Assembly (NCBI RefSeq): GCF_036898095.1
Contig: NC_090743.1
Span: 20,098,479 to 20,162,478 of the forward strand
From: Palaemon carinicauda
Taxonomy: Eukaryota > Arthropoda > Malacostraca > Decapoda > Palaemonidae
Direction of reading: 5' to 3'
Length of the DNA stretch: 64,000 bases
Shown in pieces: positions 12,772 to 33,435 of the stretch. The position numbers and the translations under genes are program-made. Positions within the stretch are counted from its first letter, which is position 1, and every line of letters begins with the position of its first letter. Below the pieces are notes generated by a model that saw only the letters and a program-made list of their open reading frames with translations, was not told where the DNA came from and did not search any database.

Positions 12772-13432
12772 ATGCCATCCCAAAGAAAGCCAAAACCACC
12801 AATGTGGCTTGCTGCTCAATCTACAGGAGGTACAGAAAATTATTTTAAGATCTGCAAATTTCCTCAGAGGAAGGTAGGAGCGATTGCACCAGGAGATATA
12901 TCTCGATTCGGTAAGAAAAGTTACTTGATAAAGGCCAAGTCATACACAGAGTCTGTTATATTGTCATTTAAAGACAGTAAATGATGATATAAAATTGGAC
13001 ATCAAACCCCATCTAAACTTTAACTATGGAAGGGGAGTGGTTTTCAATAGGGATCTATATGAATTTACGGGAGAGGAGATATTGGCTATGTGTCCATTAT
13101 CAGTGTGGAAAGTACATAAAGTACTTGGAATATCCATGATTATCCTTACTTTCCAGGATGCTGATGTACCTTTCCTCATAGACATAGAAAATGAAAAGAT
13201 TAGAGTTCAACCTTTTAAGCAGAAGCCACTGCAATGTTTTAATTGCTTTGAATTTGGGCATCCTTCCAAAGTTTACATGAAGGATAAAATTTTTAATACC
13301 TGCTCCAATCTTTACCTTGGAGAATGTACACTTGAGGCAACTCTAATCATAAATCTAATGATAGGAGCTATCAGTTTTATAAGCCAGAAGAAGCTGCCCT
13401 CAATAAATCAATTATTGAACATTCAAGCGTAG
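12772..13432 (+). pseudogene. LINE ORF1 (zinc-knuckle nucleic-acid-binding protein), decayed
   Basis: Two open stretches in different frames (12772-12984 and 12995-13432) hold a gag-like ORF1. A zinc knuckle is visible as CFNCFEFGHPSKVYM, with the last Cys of CX2CX4HX4C replaced by Tyr, then CSNLYLGEC. Lys/Ser-rich sequence continues to about 14061. It lies upstream of the endonuclease and RT of the same LINE. The ORF1 protein would package the LINE RNA. Confidence 0.65.
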
Positions 13433-14179
13433 GGCATGCCAAGAGATTATTAAATAAATCTACTTCATATGCAAAGACATTAAAAACGAGAGAAAAAATC
13501 CCTCGGGAATCATCTAACCCACCTAATACTGTAGGTAGTTCTCAAAAAAGAAAGTCACTATCTACTGATAAAGTGCTGCATAATAAGACAAGAATATCTC
13601 GTCCTAAAGAGTTACCATTGTGTATCAACAAAAAGACATTGCCCACCACTATCCAAACTTTATCCCCCATTATAAAGGATAGTAGTAACTTCTCCTAGGC
13701 CATATCCTTGCCTGATTTAATGGAGATTCCACTTGAAACCAAGTTATGAGGTACACCTGTAGTGGGGAAGGTACTAAAACCTGGTAGCTCACACCCTATT
13801 AATCGGAAAAGAGAGAGATATCCATCTCTCTCACCACCTTCTATAAGAAATATTAGAGTTATGACATCAAATAAATATGATGTTTTGTCTGTTGATGTTT
13901 CTGATGAACCAAGAGACAATTTAAATAAATCAGAAATTCAGGTTGAGGTCCACCATCACCCTCAACAATTAGATCAAAAGGACAAAAAGAAAATAACAAA
14001 CACCAAACCCAATTTATCTAGACCCCCTCTAATAAAACCACCGGGAAATAGTGTTAAATAAAAAATGGCTAATGGGAAGACTTCATCCAAAAGTTCTTGC
14101 AAAAAATAAAGCATAGTCTTTTCCTCTATTTTGCAATGGAATTATTAGGCTTTAAGGGCCAAATATGAAGAACTTAAGC

Positions 14180-17100
14180 TCCTAATTCACGAGCAATCCC
14201 CCATAATTATATGTGTACAGGAGAGCAAGCTTGATGCTAATACCCCTTGTTCTCGCGAATATATTAGCTATGGGACACCATATGATCACCGAGTAGGGAG
14301 CCATGGCGGGAAGTCTCATATACGTTCGTCGAGATGTTCCCCAATTACCCTTATTTATTCGTACACCTCTACAGGCAGTGGTTTTACAGATTGATATAGG
14401 GAGAAAATATACAATTTGTTCTGTACTTTCCTCCAAATGATAACATATCGTTTGATAATTTAGTAGATGTGATTCTTCAGCTCCCTCAATCTTTTCTTTT
14501 ACTTGGTGATTTGAATAGTAGACATCCTTTGTAGGGTGACATTCTAGCAAACACCAGGGGCAATATTATATCATCAATTGTGGAAAACAAGGATGTCGGA
14601 CTTCTTAATACAAGAGACACTACACACTTCCATGTTGAGACAGGTACCTTGTCATGCATTGACCTTTCAATTGCAAGCTCTAACTGCCTTCTTAATTTCG
14701 ATTGGAGGACACTAGATGATTGGCATACTAGTGATCATGCACCAATCTTCATAAACACCAAAAATGTTCCACCTTTACAAAGATCGCCACGATGGAATCT
14801 TGAGAAGGCAGACTGGGTTAAATTTCGTGAGCTAAGTGAAATCGAGGGGAGTGCAGAGCAGTTTGAAAGTATAGATGATGCCATAGACCTACTGAATGGA
14901 ACTCTCCATACAGCAGGAATTAATTCGATTCCCAAAACCACAGGATCATTAAAACGATGACCGGTCCCATGGTGGTCTTCAGAATTAACTGCCTTGCACA
15001 GAGCCACCAGAAAATCTCTGACTAGATTACGTAGACGCCGTACTGAGGAAAATTTAATATCATACAATAAGTGTAGAGCACAGTTCCGTCGTGGCATGAA
15101 AGTAGCTAGACGCCAGTCTTGGGTGTCTTTTGTTTCATCCATTAACAGTGGAACATCACCATCTCCTGTATAGATGAAAATAAAAAAGATTGCAGACAAA
15201 TTTACTCCAAACCTACCACCAGTGTTGAAGGTGAATGGTCAGTATGTGACTGAAACAAATGATGTTAGCAATGCCCTGGCTGATCATTTTTCAAATGTAT
15301 CATGCAAGTGTGAAGCAGCTCCTGGTCACCAGTATAGAAGCATTGAGGAAAAGAAAATTTTAAATTTTGCAACGGGAAGGGAAGTCGTATAATTCTCCTT
15401 TTACTGAAAGAGAATTTGATTCCACATTTGTTAATTGTAACGATACAGCCCCTGGACCTGATGGAATTCCATTTGCAATGATTAAACATGTACATTTTCA
15501 TACAAAGTTATTTATTTTAAGCATTATTAATAGAATCTGGCATGAACATGGTTATCCTAGTGTTTGGGAACTAGCCATTATTTTAGCCTTTTTAAAACCC
15601 GGTAAGGACAAGTTTTTAGCAGCAAATTATAGGCTATTGCATTGACATCTTGTTTATGTAAAATCATGGAGAAGATGGTCAATTTAAGACTGATGTGGTA
15701 CCTTGAAAAGAAGGGTATTTTATCACCCATTCAATGTGGATTCAGAAAAATGCACTCAACAACTGATGTGTTGATACGACTTGAGTCTTTTATTTGTGAA
15801 GCCTTTGATTCCAAACAGCACCATGTGACAGTCTTTTTTTACCTTGAAAAGGCATATGATACCACATGGAGATATGGTATACTTAAAACAATTTATGAAT
15901 TAGGATTAAGAGGAGAGATACCACTATTTATTCAGACATTTCTTTCACATGGAGTTTTTCAAGTGAGAGTAAATGTAAGGAAGGAGTTCCTCAGGGTAGT
16001 GTGCTGAGTGTAACCCTGTTTGCACTAGCAATTAATGGGATATCCTCAGTCATTCCCAAGATGTTCTTTCAACATTATTTGTGGGTGATTTCTCAATATC
16101 ATTTGCTGGAGCTAGAAAGGCAATGGTTAAGAGAAAAATACAACTCTCTATTGACAAAATTATACAGTGGGCCGATATGAATGGATTTAAGTTCTCGTCA
16201 AGTAAAACTACTATTGTCCATTTCTGTCGTATCTGGGGAGTACATCCAGACCCGGATATATACATTAATGGTTAACGGATCCCATGTGTAAGTGAAGCTA
16301 AATTTTTAGGTTTAATATTTGATTTTAGGCTTACATTGGTTTCTCACTTGAAAGCGTTAAAAGCTAAATGTCTTGAGGCTCTGAATATTTTAAAAGTATT
16401 GTCCCATACATCATGGTGGCCAGACTGCAATACTATTTTAAAATTATACAAAGCCTTGATTTTTTCCCAAAACTAGTCATGGATGTGAAATATACTCCTC
16501 AGCCACCCCAAGCCAGTTAAAGATGTTAGATTCAATACATCATGCTGGTATTTTATTGTCCACAGGAGTGTTTAGAACCTCACCTATCTCAAGTCTCCTT
16601 GTTGATGCTGGAGAGTTACCTCTAGACCTTTACCGAATTTCTTCTATTAATCGATATTGGTTTAGATTGCAAAGGCTCCCCAATTGTTTAGCCTTACAGA
16701 ATGCAAGACTTGTAAGGCACTCAACATACTTTGAGTTGCACCCAACATCTCCTCAACCTTTTGGCTTTCGGGTAAAAAATTATTAAACAGTCTTGATATA
16801 ATTAGAATTAAGGTGATTCCATTTAAGGTATCATCAACACCTCCATGGAAATTACCAGAGGTATCATTTTGTAAATACTTTATTGGAGTTAAGAAGAATA
16901 TGATTGACTTAGAATCCAGGCCTCTTTTTATGGAACATATTGTAGAACATAGAGGATCGACTTTTATGTATACTGATAGCTCCAAATCTGATGCTGGCAT
17001 TGGATTTGGAGTACATTAATGGTTTTAATTGTAGAGGTGCACTTCCTCTAACACCTTCCATATTTACCGCCGAACTGTATGGCATACTAACCGCTATTGA

Positions 17101-17340
17101 TAAAATAGCGTTGGAAAAGGAGGGTAATTTTACAATTTTTAGTGATGCAAGGAGTGTTCTTCAAGTTTTAGAAGTTTTTATTTCTAGTAACCCTCCAGTT
17201 TTAAAGATTTTAGAATGACTTGGTGAAGAATCCTGCATCCGAGTCGCTACTAAGGAGGTATCGGGATAGTCTAGATGGCAATAAAATGAGAGAAATTTTA
17301 AATGTCAGATCTCCTTGGAGGTATAACATGATGCCCCGAA
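14180..17340 (+). mobile_element. LINE pol region: endonuclease, RT and RNase H (jockey/I-like), decayed
   Basis: Domains in order: AP-endonuclease start near 14206 (ICVQESKLDAN); endonuclease end at about 14710-14750 (TSDHAPIF); RT fingers at 15400-15645 (DTAPGPDGIPF, LKPGKDKF, ANYR); RT middle at 15642-16007 (GFRKMHSTTDVLIRL, YLEKAYDT); the catalytic palm at about 16070, with VGD instead of ADD; thumb with EAKFLGLIFD near 16300. An RNase H domain at 16950-17215 keeps TDSSKSDAG, AELYG and FSDARS, so its acidic residues are visible. Many stops and shifts separate the parts. The 3' end runs into ATAC and TA repeats at about 17350. RNase H points to the jockey/I/R1 side of LINEs. Confidence 0.8.
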
Positions 17341-17349
17341 AATGGGAGG

Positions 17350-17513
<164 letters not shown>

Positions 17514-17822
17514 TTGCACACTTATTTCCAGAAGTAACCATGTTGAAGTGATTGATCGTGATTTTTAATCACCGAAGGGTTACATTATCTTTGGTTAAGT
17601 CATTACCAATGAATTGTTCAGAAGGGAATGATGCAAAAAGAAATCACGAAATCTTTGTGGGATTACAATGGAAATTCCCGGTATTCCATTGGACTTGATT
17701 CTGCCTCTTTTATTTATCGTGAGAAATTTGCAGATTCTTTTTGCCTTTTAATTTAATTTTGAATAAAGGTCAGTTTGCATGTTTTGGCTAGAAATTAGAA
17801 CTATTAATTTTCAGTTATTTTG

Positions 17823-17824
<2 letters not shown>

Positions 17825-17900
<76 letters not shown>
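17825..17900. repeat. (TC)n microsatellite
   Basis: Pure dinucleotide tract in otherwise unassigned DNA between two LINEs. Confidence 0.95.
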
Positions 17901-17902
<2 letters not shown>

Positions 17903-18312
17903 AATATTTTCCCGATAGATTTTCATGTTATTTAGTTTGTAATAAACTCATTTATTTTCAATATTTGATTGTTTCTCCTTTAAGGATTTTTTATTAATAT
18001 AGGGAAATACATTTAACATTTTGATAATTCTTCGTGACATTCATTATATGTTTAATATTTCTTTTCACTTATTAGGTTGTTAATAAAGTAAACAGACAAG
18101 ATTTTTGTTGTGTTACTTTTGGCTTTATGCATTTGTTATTACATAAAATGGTTTGAGGTTGCATGAACAGTAAAGCTTTATTAAATTGAAACGTAAAACA
18201 CGAAGTACATTGAATTTCATCTGTATATTTCACTGTCGTTTTTTTTTCGAAATATTTAAGTGAATTAGTCATACCAGAGTGACATATAGGCAAGAGTGAT
18301 GTTTTAGCTTTC

Positions 18313-22330
<4,018 letters not shown>

Positions 22331-22951
22331 CTATAATTATTATCTTTGTGAACACTAGTATAAAAAGGGTTGTTGATAGTTACTCACTTGCTGCCGCATC
22401 TGCATAATCCTCGGTAACTTTCCATCTTTTCTGTCCCTATCATCCCATAAGTGCTCCCAAAACATCAGTTAAGTCTCCTCGAAGTTGGGCTGTCCCTAAC
22501 ATGCTGCAGCTCCCAACTGAGCAGCAGAAGGCAGAAGCCTGTATTTTCGCCAGGATTGACAGCGTAAGGCCTGTGAAGACTGGGAATAGCCCGACTCTTA
22601 GGTACTACCGAGTATTGCCAAGAAGCAGCAACTGGGTTTTTTAGTAGGCCAGGACTCCAACAAGGCTCAAAAGCTATGTCAATCTCATGAGCAGTTGTGC
22701 CTATTTCGTTAGGGGTTAGTCACTGCAAGTGGTCAGCTATTACACGTTAGAAATGTGCTTTACATGGCATCAATAGTAATACTCCATTCTTGGGTCCGCT
22801 GTCACCCTGGGATTCCTCCGTTCCAGTCTCTCAAAACCTCTGAACGAGTTCCTAGTGTTGTTTATAGAGGTACCAAAGCCTTTGCTCTGTCGTATGAGGC
22901 AGCTGTCAGCTCCTTAATGTTTGCACGTGTATAGGCTAGTCATAAATAGCC

Positions 22952-23005
<54 letters not shown>

Positions 23006-23228
23006 CCAGGAGAGATTGAAAATTGAGATCTTGCATAGAAGAGTTGAGAAAGAGAGAAAAACAGAAAAATGAAATTGGAGAAGAGTTAATAGTGGTCCGG
23101 TCCTAGTCTGGATGCTCAGAGTTGGTCTTAGGTTAAACATACCGGGTTGGAAAAATACTTCGCCCCCGTCATCGCCCACCCCTTCATTGCATACCTCAAG
23201 CTCTCTCACCTCAACAAAGTGCCTGGAA

Positions 23229-23294
<66 letters not shown>

Positions 23295-23880
23295 AATATC
23301 CCTGTTTATTGATTTCACCAGTCTTAATACGTACATAACGTTTTAACATATTATATATTCATTTTTTATAGCATCTAAGTGTCTTTTGGTTAAAACATGT
23401 CTTTTTGTTATGATGAACTCTAAAGATTTTATTCGGGTGTGAGTAATAGTGATTTCGTTTTTATGTATCTGATGTAAATTAGATATTTTCCAGATTATCT
23501 GTCTCTATTTCACTTCACATGAACTAAAGTCTTTTTTATGGTTCGCTTTCTTTTCCTAATCCTTGTTTAATATGAAAATATATATATGCATTCGGGATTT
23601 GATTTAATTTTTGAATACAGCAATCAATAGGTAGCTAAACTTTCTTTTCCGTTGTATGATTTAGCTTCTTTTAATAACAATTGCCAAAATTATGTAAACT
23701 CGTTTAACGCTTTTTAACGTAAATAAATATTGCATATTTTATGTATGTACAGACTTTTGTGTTCATTGCAAGGATGGTTTAATGTCAGGACGGTCAGGCT
23801 TTTAGTTAATGTCGCCTTTTTATTTAGTATTATAGTTTGTGAAGGGTAACATTGCCCATTATTTTTATCTATATTGATGT
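22331..23880. other. No gene seen
   Basis: Holds a poly(T) tract, an (AG)n tract at 23231-23291 and unassigned moderately GC-rich sequence at 22390-22900, perhaps the 5' UTR of LINE-B on the minus strand. Confidence 0.4.
22954..23002 (-). repeat. Poly(T) tract of about 49 bases
   Basis: A homopolymer run that reads as poly(A) on the minus strand. The sequence upstream on that strand (23003-23230) shows no AATAAA and no recognisable coding sequence, so a retrogene is not supported. Confidence 0.9.
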
Positions 23881-23894
23881 CGGGTGCATTTTCT

Positions 23895-23954
<60 letters not shown>

Positions 23955-23955
<1 letters not shown>

Positions 23956-24257
23956 AAGGATGGGGTCTCCTTTTCGGACTACTTTCTCAATCGAAATTCT
24001 CACTATCTTTACGTAATTTTAGGATTGCTCTACATCCTGTATAGATAGATATCTTCAAGTATTCTAACAAAAGATTCATGTATTCCTTGTCTTTGAAGGG
24101 CTTTCATTACTGGTGAGGTTTTAAGAGAATCAAAGGCTTTCTCGTAGTCTATAAATGCCATAAATATTGGTTTTTCATACTATGTTGATTTTTTTTTATT
24201 AACTGGTTGATTACATGGATATGGTCAGTTGTTAAATACCTACTTTCAAAACCGGCC

Positions 24258-24262
<5 letters not shown>
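23955..24262 (-). mobile_element. RTE-clade LINE fragment (RT centre)
   Basis: Minus strand of 24100-24200 encodes FMAFIDYEKAFDSLKT, the RT signature of RTE-type LINEs. The piece ends at the codons for QAGF, where a (CT)n tract takes over at 24263. (CT)n also precedes its other end. Confidence 0.75.
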
Positions 24263-24319
<57 letters not shown>

Positions 24320-24321
<2 letters not shown>

Positions 24322-24780
24322 CGGCTCGTGTGGCCAGGGGTACAGTGAGAAAATATGATCATATATCTCCAATTTTACTAGAACTGGGTTGGTTGAAAGT
24401 GAAAAACAAGTACACTTTTGATGTCTGAATTTTTGTTTTAAAAGTTTTAAAAAAATGTTTTTCCAAACTGGCTTTACAAGCAAATAATCTAGTGTCCAGA
24501 AGAGCCAATACCGATATAGGATCAAAGGAAATAAATACTAAAGGTCCACATTTATGGAATAGTTTACCTGGCTCATATTTTAAAAATAAACTAAGAAAAC
24601 ATCTTTTAAACAATAATTAATCTTCGTAGATAAGTTTTATAGGAAACAACCGTACCTAACATTAGCCACGTCTCACGTCAATAACTGCTTTTTAAGATAT
24701 ACCATTATCTATGAAGAACATTTTATATTGGAGTAATTTGACTAATTATTGTTCTAGGAACAATGTTTTATAACCAAAAT
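24320..24780 (+). mobile_element. C-terminal end and 3' UTR of a CR1/jockey-like LINE
   Basis: Plus strand 24320-24618 reads with one stop as KYDHISPILLELGWLKVKNK ... GPHLWNSLPGSYFKNKLRKH and a stop. The PxLWNSLP motif followed by a basic end is the usual C-terminus of CR1/jockey-type ORF2. The 3' UTR runs to about 24780. A likely continuation (GGAATAAAGGTTATTATT) is at 26940-27076, beyond the inserted Tigger element. Confidence 0.65.
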
Positions 24781-24837
24781 TACAATTTTCCTAATTCAAG
24801 TTATATATATATGTATTTGTGTATATGTGTATATGTA

Positions 24838-26935
<2,098 letters not shown>

Positions 26936-27075
26936 TGTGTGTATATTGTTATAGTATACTATGATTTTGTTTTAATAGCTTTAATGTAAACTTTCTAACC
27001 TTGGTTGATGACCTGATGTAAATAGAAAACCCAATGTATTATTGGAATAAAGGTTATTATTATTATTATTATTAT

Positions 27076-27143
<68 letters not shown>

Positions 27144-27150
<7 letters not shown>

Positions 27151-29995
27151 AGATGCAACGTTAACGACCAAAATGTGTAAAGAGAATCTAGAAAGATATT
27201 CAATTGAAACAGATGATATAAGACAAGATTAATGCTGTGGCAAGAAAGGAAATATTTGGCGCTAACTACAGCCACACTTTACGCCAAATATTTTCATAAT
27301 TAATCTATTTATATTTATAGATTGGAGAGACTGGTGCGCATACGAACATACAAAACCCACGGTTCCTGTCATCAGAAAATTTATAGTAAATACTCCATTT
27401 AGATAGCTATATTTCACTCATTACTCAATAATGACATTTCGTTATTTCTTATTTATCTTTATCATGTGAGGATTTACTGCATTTATTTTGTTCCCAACAC
27501 GAAAATTTAAAATTCTCAGCTCCTTCAGAGGCGAAAACAATACCAAGTATTTCGCTAAGAATCGAATGGATCTATTTTGTTTAAATATATATCAAAGAAA
27601 GCTTAAGAGATTTGGACTTTACCTGTGAATCAGGCTGTGAGCAGAGCATGAGTGAAGCTACTCACAGGTTTGGTAACTGCTTGGACTTCCTATACACTGA
27701 CTTCCCAGGCGTTATAACAAGTAAGGTTGGTTCTCCAGTTGGGACATCTGGTCAGGCCTTGATTTCATTAGTAGTGAAGACTGAGCAGCCTGCCGGGATG
27801 TATCCTTCTCGTGTAAGATTTAATAGTGTTGAGCTTGCTGCTCCTTAGAAAGAGAATCTAGTCAACATAATTGATAGGTGTATCTCCTCTCGTGTGCTAA
27901 GGTACCGAGTGAAAGACAAACCGTGGTTCAATGATGATGGTAGACGTGCTCATTTGGAGAAGCAGGAGGCCTATAATCTTTGGAAGTGTAACAGATCAGA
28001 TTTGACTTGGAATAACTATACTCAGCTTATAACTTTTGCTTAGAGAGTTTATGCTTCAACTGAAAAGGAATACAATTTAACCATAAAAGAAACCCTACCT
28101 GGTACAACCTAGGAATTTAAGTGGTGGGTACCCATAAATTGGTACTCTTTGGTGTAGACGTAACAGTTTCTTTTTACTTAAACTATATGGCTCTGTCACT
28201 CACTATCCAAAGGAAAAGACAACCCTTTTGACTGATGTGTTTGGCAGTAAGCAGAGTAATGAGAAACTTGATCTTCCTCTTTCCAGTTTTCCTGAGGCTA
28301 AACTAATAAAGCTTTTTGATTTCGTAAAATTACGGCTCTCTTGGTGGACCTTCATACTTGTCAAGGTGTAGACCCAAATGGTATTTTTCTTTTGTTTTTT
28401 TATAAAGAATGCCGATTCTTTAGCTCCAAAGTTATCTGTTATTTAGCGCAAGTTAGCGAGAAGAGGTGCTTGTAGCACTTGTTGAAGACTTGGTAATGTG
28501 ATCCATTATGGGAATGTGTTTGCGGTAGCTCAAGTCCAGCTGATTGCCACCCAATTTCCATAACTCCCACATTATCTAAATTCTTTGTAACTTCTTTTGG
28601 AGGTTTTCTGAAGGTAATCATCTCTTCCCCAGTTTGCAATTTGGCTTTCGTAAAGACCTTGGAGCATGTGATGCCCTTCTTTCAATCAATCTCCAGTGCT
28701 GTACAGAAATCCATTGATTGTGGTCAGGAAGTTCGTATGATTGGCCTTGATTTCAGTGCTGCCTTTGACCGTGTTTATCATGAGGACCTTGTTTTGAAAG
28801 TAAAACAGTTGGGAGTGTGTGGGTCTATTCTTATCATCTTTATTGAATTTTCAAGTAATGGGTTGCAAAGAGTAGTTGTCGATGGAAACCATAATGAGTA
28901 TAGGAATGTGATATCTGGTGATCCACAGGGTAGTGTTCTTAGCCCATTACTTTTCATCTTTTATACATATGACATGTTGTTTGGCCTAGTAAGCAAGCTT
29001 GTTGCATATGCAGATGATGCTACTCTTTGCATCAATTCCATATCCTGAATCCCTTAATAGTTAGTTAGAATTAGTGCATGGTGCTAAATCCCTTAATAGA
29101 GATCTAGCTAAATTTAGTGCATGGTGCAAATTATTGGGCATGAAGTTGAATCCTAACAAAACTAAAAGTATGATTGTAAGTAGGTCAAGGACACTGGCTC
29201 CTCAACATCCGGATCTCAGCATTAATAATGCTTCTTTAAATCGGTATGACTTTTAAGCTTTTAGGTGTGATTTTCAACAGAAAATTTACTTTTCAGACAC
29301 ATTAGGTCTGTCTCTTTTTCAATTGCACAAAAATAGCTTATTGAGAAAAACATGTAAGATTTTCGGTGATCAATCTATTCTGACGAAGTGTTTTAATTCT
29401 TTCATTCTACCTTGTTTCGAGTATTTTTTTTCCTGTCTGCTCTTCAGCTGCTGATTCTCATCTTAATTTATTGGACAGGAACTTACGATCTATTAAATTT
29501 CTTATTCCTGATCTTGATATTATTTCTGGCATTGTCGTTATATTAGTTCGTTATGCATGTTGCATAAGATTTTTCATAATTCAGACCATTCTTTACATTT
29601 AGATCTTCCCAAAAGGTTCCATCCTGTTTGTAATGCTAGGCATGCAGTTATTTCTAATAGTCATGTCCTCATCTTGAGGCTCAATACTACCCAGTACTCT
29701 AGAAGTTTTATTCCAGCTGTGACCAATTTGTGAAACGATCTTCCTAATAGGGTATTTGAATCGGTAGAACTTCAAAGGTCAAACTTGCAGCAAATGTTTT
29801 TCTATTGAACAGGCTGACACGAGTCTCTTTTTACAGAGACTCGTATGAAAGATCTGTTTTGATATTGTTACTGTTCTAAAAATATTTAATTTTAATTGTT
29901 CATTACTTCTCATATAGTTTATTTCCTTTCCTCTCTGTGCTATTTTTCCTTGTTGGAGCCCTTGGGCTTTTAGCATCTTGCTTTTCCATCATTGT
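27144..29995 (+). mobile_element. LINE-A second copy with RT and 3' tail, dead
   Basis: A non-coding leader at 27144-27600 is shared with 49603-50045. Endonuclease end at 27612-27848 (LYTDFPGVITSKVGSP), with the SDH motif replaced (GTSGQALI). RT at 28641-29256: LDFSAAFDRVYH, VISGDPQGSVLSPLLFIFY, AYADDAT. NPNKTKSMIVSRSR follows. The 3' UTR and tail at 29830-29995 contain GAGCCCTTGGGCTTTTAGCA. Multiple stops separate the parts. Confidence 0.85.
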
Positions 29996-30510
29996 TTTAT
30001 TTTTATTATCTCTATCATGAGATTTCTCTAGCTTTGCAACACACTTCGCTTTAACCCTTCTCAGTTCTGTGAAATCTCCAACGAAGGATTTCTATTTAAC
30101 CTTAAAATAATATTTGTCAATTGAACAATATTTGATTTCTTTCTTATAGTACCTTCAATACTGTTCATTTGGGGCTTCGTAATCTCGCAGGATTCAAATC
30201 TCTCAGTTTCATAGACTTTCTCTAATGAGATCTCTCACGCTTGGATGTTTTATGAATTCGACGTGTAATTATCTAATTCAGTTGGTGAAAAGGGATTGTT
30301 CTTGTAATAATAACTTATTATATGAAATAATACCAGAATACCAAGGCTTAAATATCTGTCTCCCATGTTTCATGCTGCTCATAATTCTACGGTCAGCGTT
30401 GATGAAAAACCATATTCATACATGATCTGTAAAGTCGTACCTTTGTTTTTCATTCGATAATATTTCTGAAATGGCTAGAAATTTTGGAAGTAAAAAAATA
30501 AGTGACAATT

Positions 30511-30840
<330 letters not shown>

Positions 30841-31066
30841 GACATATGTTTGGTAATACTGTCCACGGAAATTTATTTTGGCTAGAAAGTTCGATATTAC
30901 TTTTTATCGTCTCATGACTTTTTTTATTGTCTGACGTTGTCTATTTGAGCTTGATATTATGAGTGTGGCTTTCTAAATTGGTGAATGACAAAGATCATAT
31001 CGGTGTTTTTTTTTTTTTTTCTAAACGGTGATTTCTGTAAACTCTGTTTTCGAGTCTTTCATCCAG

Positions 31067-31069
<3 letters not shown>

Positions 31070-31152
<83 letters not shown>
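31070..31152. repeat. (TA)n microsatellite
   Basis: Pure TA tract followed by TGTATGTA. Confidence 0.95.
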
Positions 31153-31159
<7 letters not shown>

Positions 31160-32034
31160 TTTTCAAAAGCGCCATGGTAGGGCATTCGAATTTTTGGCAT
31201 TTTACATATTTATTTTTTCCAATAGACTTTAAAATAACCATAAAACTCCCCCCCCCCCTTCCCCGTTTCTATTTTTTCTCATTAGGTGAAAGTTCTCTTT
31301 TTATGTATATCTTGAAAAAGTATATTTTGGCGTTTACGTTATCCGTATCAATATTAATATTTAAGAAATATAGTATGCTTCGAAATTATACAGAACAAAT
31401 ACCTCGTCCAATAAAAAATATTCCAATATTGATCGTAGATTTGATGGAGATAAGATACGAAGGGTGCTGGGGATGTATTTTGGAAAAGCTAAGTTGGTGT
31501 CAATGCAAGTCTTGTTTGGTATCAAAGAAGATCTGTAACAAATATTTCGTTTTTGCGACAAGGCAATATCCGTTGAGAAATAAAGTTGTGAATGAAGCAG
31601 CTTGATTGTGCACATGGTACAGTGACGGTAAGTGACAATGGGAAGCTGAAAGGACTGAAGAAAAAGATTATTATTATTATTATTATTATTATTATGGTTG
31701 TTGTTGTTATTAATACTATTATAAATAATAGTAAATTGAAAATGTAATTGAATAAGGGTTAGATTTTGATACATGTATGTGTTTAGAATTAAACTTTCTG
31801 TGATTGATAGCAAAAAAGTTAATAAAAGAATAGGTTGATTTAGTCATTAACTCCTATCTGCAAACGCTTCTGTAGAGGAGAGGGTGATGCGTAGAAGCAA
31901 GCATCAAGTTGCATGAACACGTTCCGCTACCCGGCCTTGAATGTCAAGTATGAATAATGCCCCTGCGTGGGATTTCTCATGTTGGCATTGTTCACTAGAG
32001 GTTTACTTGCCACATAGCGAAGGTAATAGATAGT

Positions 32035-32565
32035 ACGTTGGCCAAAGCACTAGCAACCCGTTGGGAAATTAATGGGTTCTTTAACTAGCCACATAATGCT
32101 TCATTGGATCCCTCTCTGGTCACGGCTTTATTTCCTTTGCCTACTCATACACCTACTAGTCTGTCGTGTTCCTTACACATCCTCATCCTTTTTCGTATAC
32201 CTAACAACGATAACCGAAAAATTCTTCTCCACTCAAAGAGTTAACTACTGCATTGTAATTGTTCAGTACCTACTTTCCACTTGGAAAGGGTAGGAAATAA
32301 AAACTCTAGCTATGGTAAGCAGCTCTTTTAGGAGAAGGACACTGCAAAGTCAAACCATTGGTCTCTATCCCTGTTAAGGGTCATAACGTCTGTGTCATGG
32401 TCTTCCACTGCCTTGGGTTAAAGTTCTCTTGCTTGAGGATACACTTAGGCACACTATTCTGTTTCGTTATTTCCTTTCCTTACTGGGCTATTTTCCCTGT
32501 TGGAGTCCTTGAGTTGTTATAATCCTATTTTTTCCAGCTAGGGTTGTAGCTTAGCTAGTAATGAT
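32035..32565 (+). repeat. S repeat, plus orientation
   Basis: Runs from GTTGGCCAAAGCACTAGC at the head to AGGGTTGTAGCTTAGCTAG at the tail, followed by TAATGATGATAA. Confidence 0.8.
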
Positions 32566-32845
32566 GATAACAATAGTTTCTTGTTCAGTTGAACTGAGAC
32601 GTTGTCATACTCGTCCGTCCTTGCTGGTCTCGAAAATTCACTTCCCATTTTAAGAATATTTTCGCCAAAAATGTGTTTTGTGCTCAGTTATTTCCTTGAT
32701 GAGGATCTACAGTATATGAGTATTCGCCAAAGTGATGATTATGAAGGACACCCCAATTGGAAATCATCCAACAAAGCGATTTGGGCTACAGGTATATTGA
32801 CTTAGAGGTACACAAAAACACACATACGTTTATATACATACAGAA

Positions 32846-33085
<240 letters not shown>

Positions 33086-33353
33086 ATGTATTTGTGTTTG
33101 TTTATACTGAAATCGCAGTCGCTCAAGATGCCATGTCTAAACTAGTTACCCGGATTGTGGGATGGGTAAATTAGCATTGAAACCAAAGAAGAAGTGATGA
33201 CGAAACCCAAACGTTTCTAATTTCTTATTATTTCTTATCCTGTTGTTTTATTTACTTAGTTTTGCGTGTAAAAAATTATACTTTTATCATATTTTCAGTG
33301 ATTGATAATTATCTGGCATCATATCATCAATAGTCCTTGATGTTATATAACAT

Positions 33354-33357
<4 letters not shown>

Positions 33358-33433
<76 letters not shown>
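33358..33433. repeat. (CT)n at the left edge of LINE-B copy 2
   Basis: The tract borders the 5'-truncated LINE-B copy. Its other end is also (TC)n (35029-35098). Confidence 0.95.

Positions 33434-33435
<2 letters not shown>

Noticed and set aside
22954..23230. Processed pseudogene marked by the poly(T) tract
   Set aside because: No coding similarity or AATAAA was found on the strand for which the tract would be poly(A).
28641..29048. Host gene for a 135-residue protein
   Set aside because: It contains LINE reverse-transcriptase motifs (FSAAFD, PQGSVL, AYADDA) and lies within a stop-ridden LINE-A copy.
30985..31605. 206-codon plus frame as a gene
   Set aside because: It is joined through a (TA)n tract. 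The remaining sequence shows no domain or exon signals.
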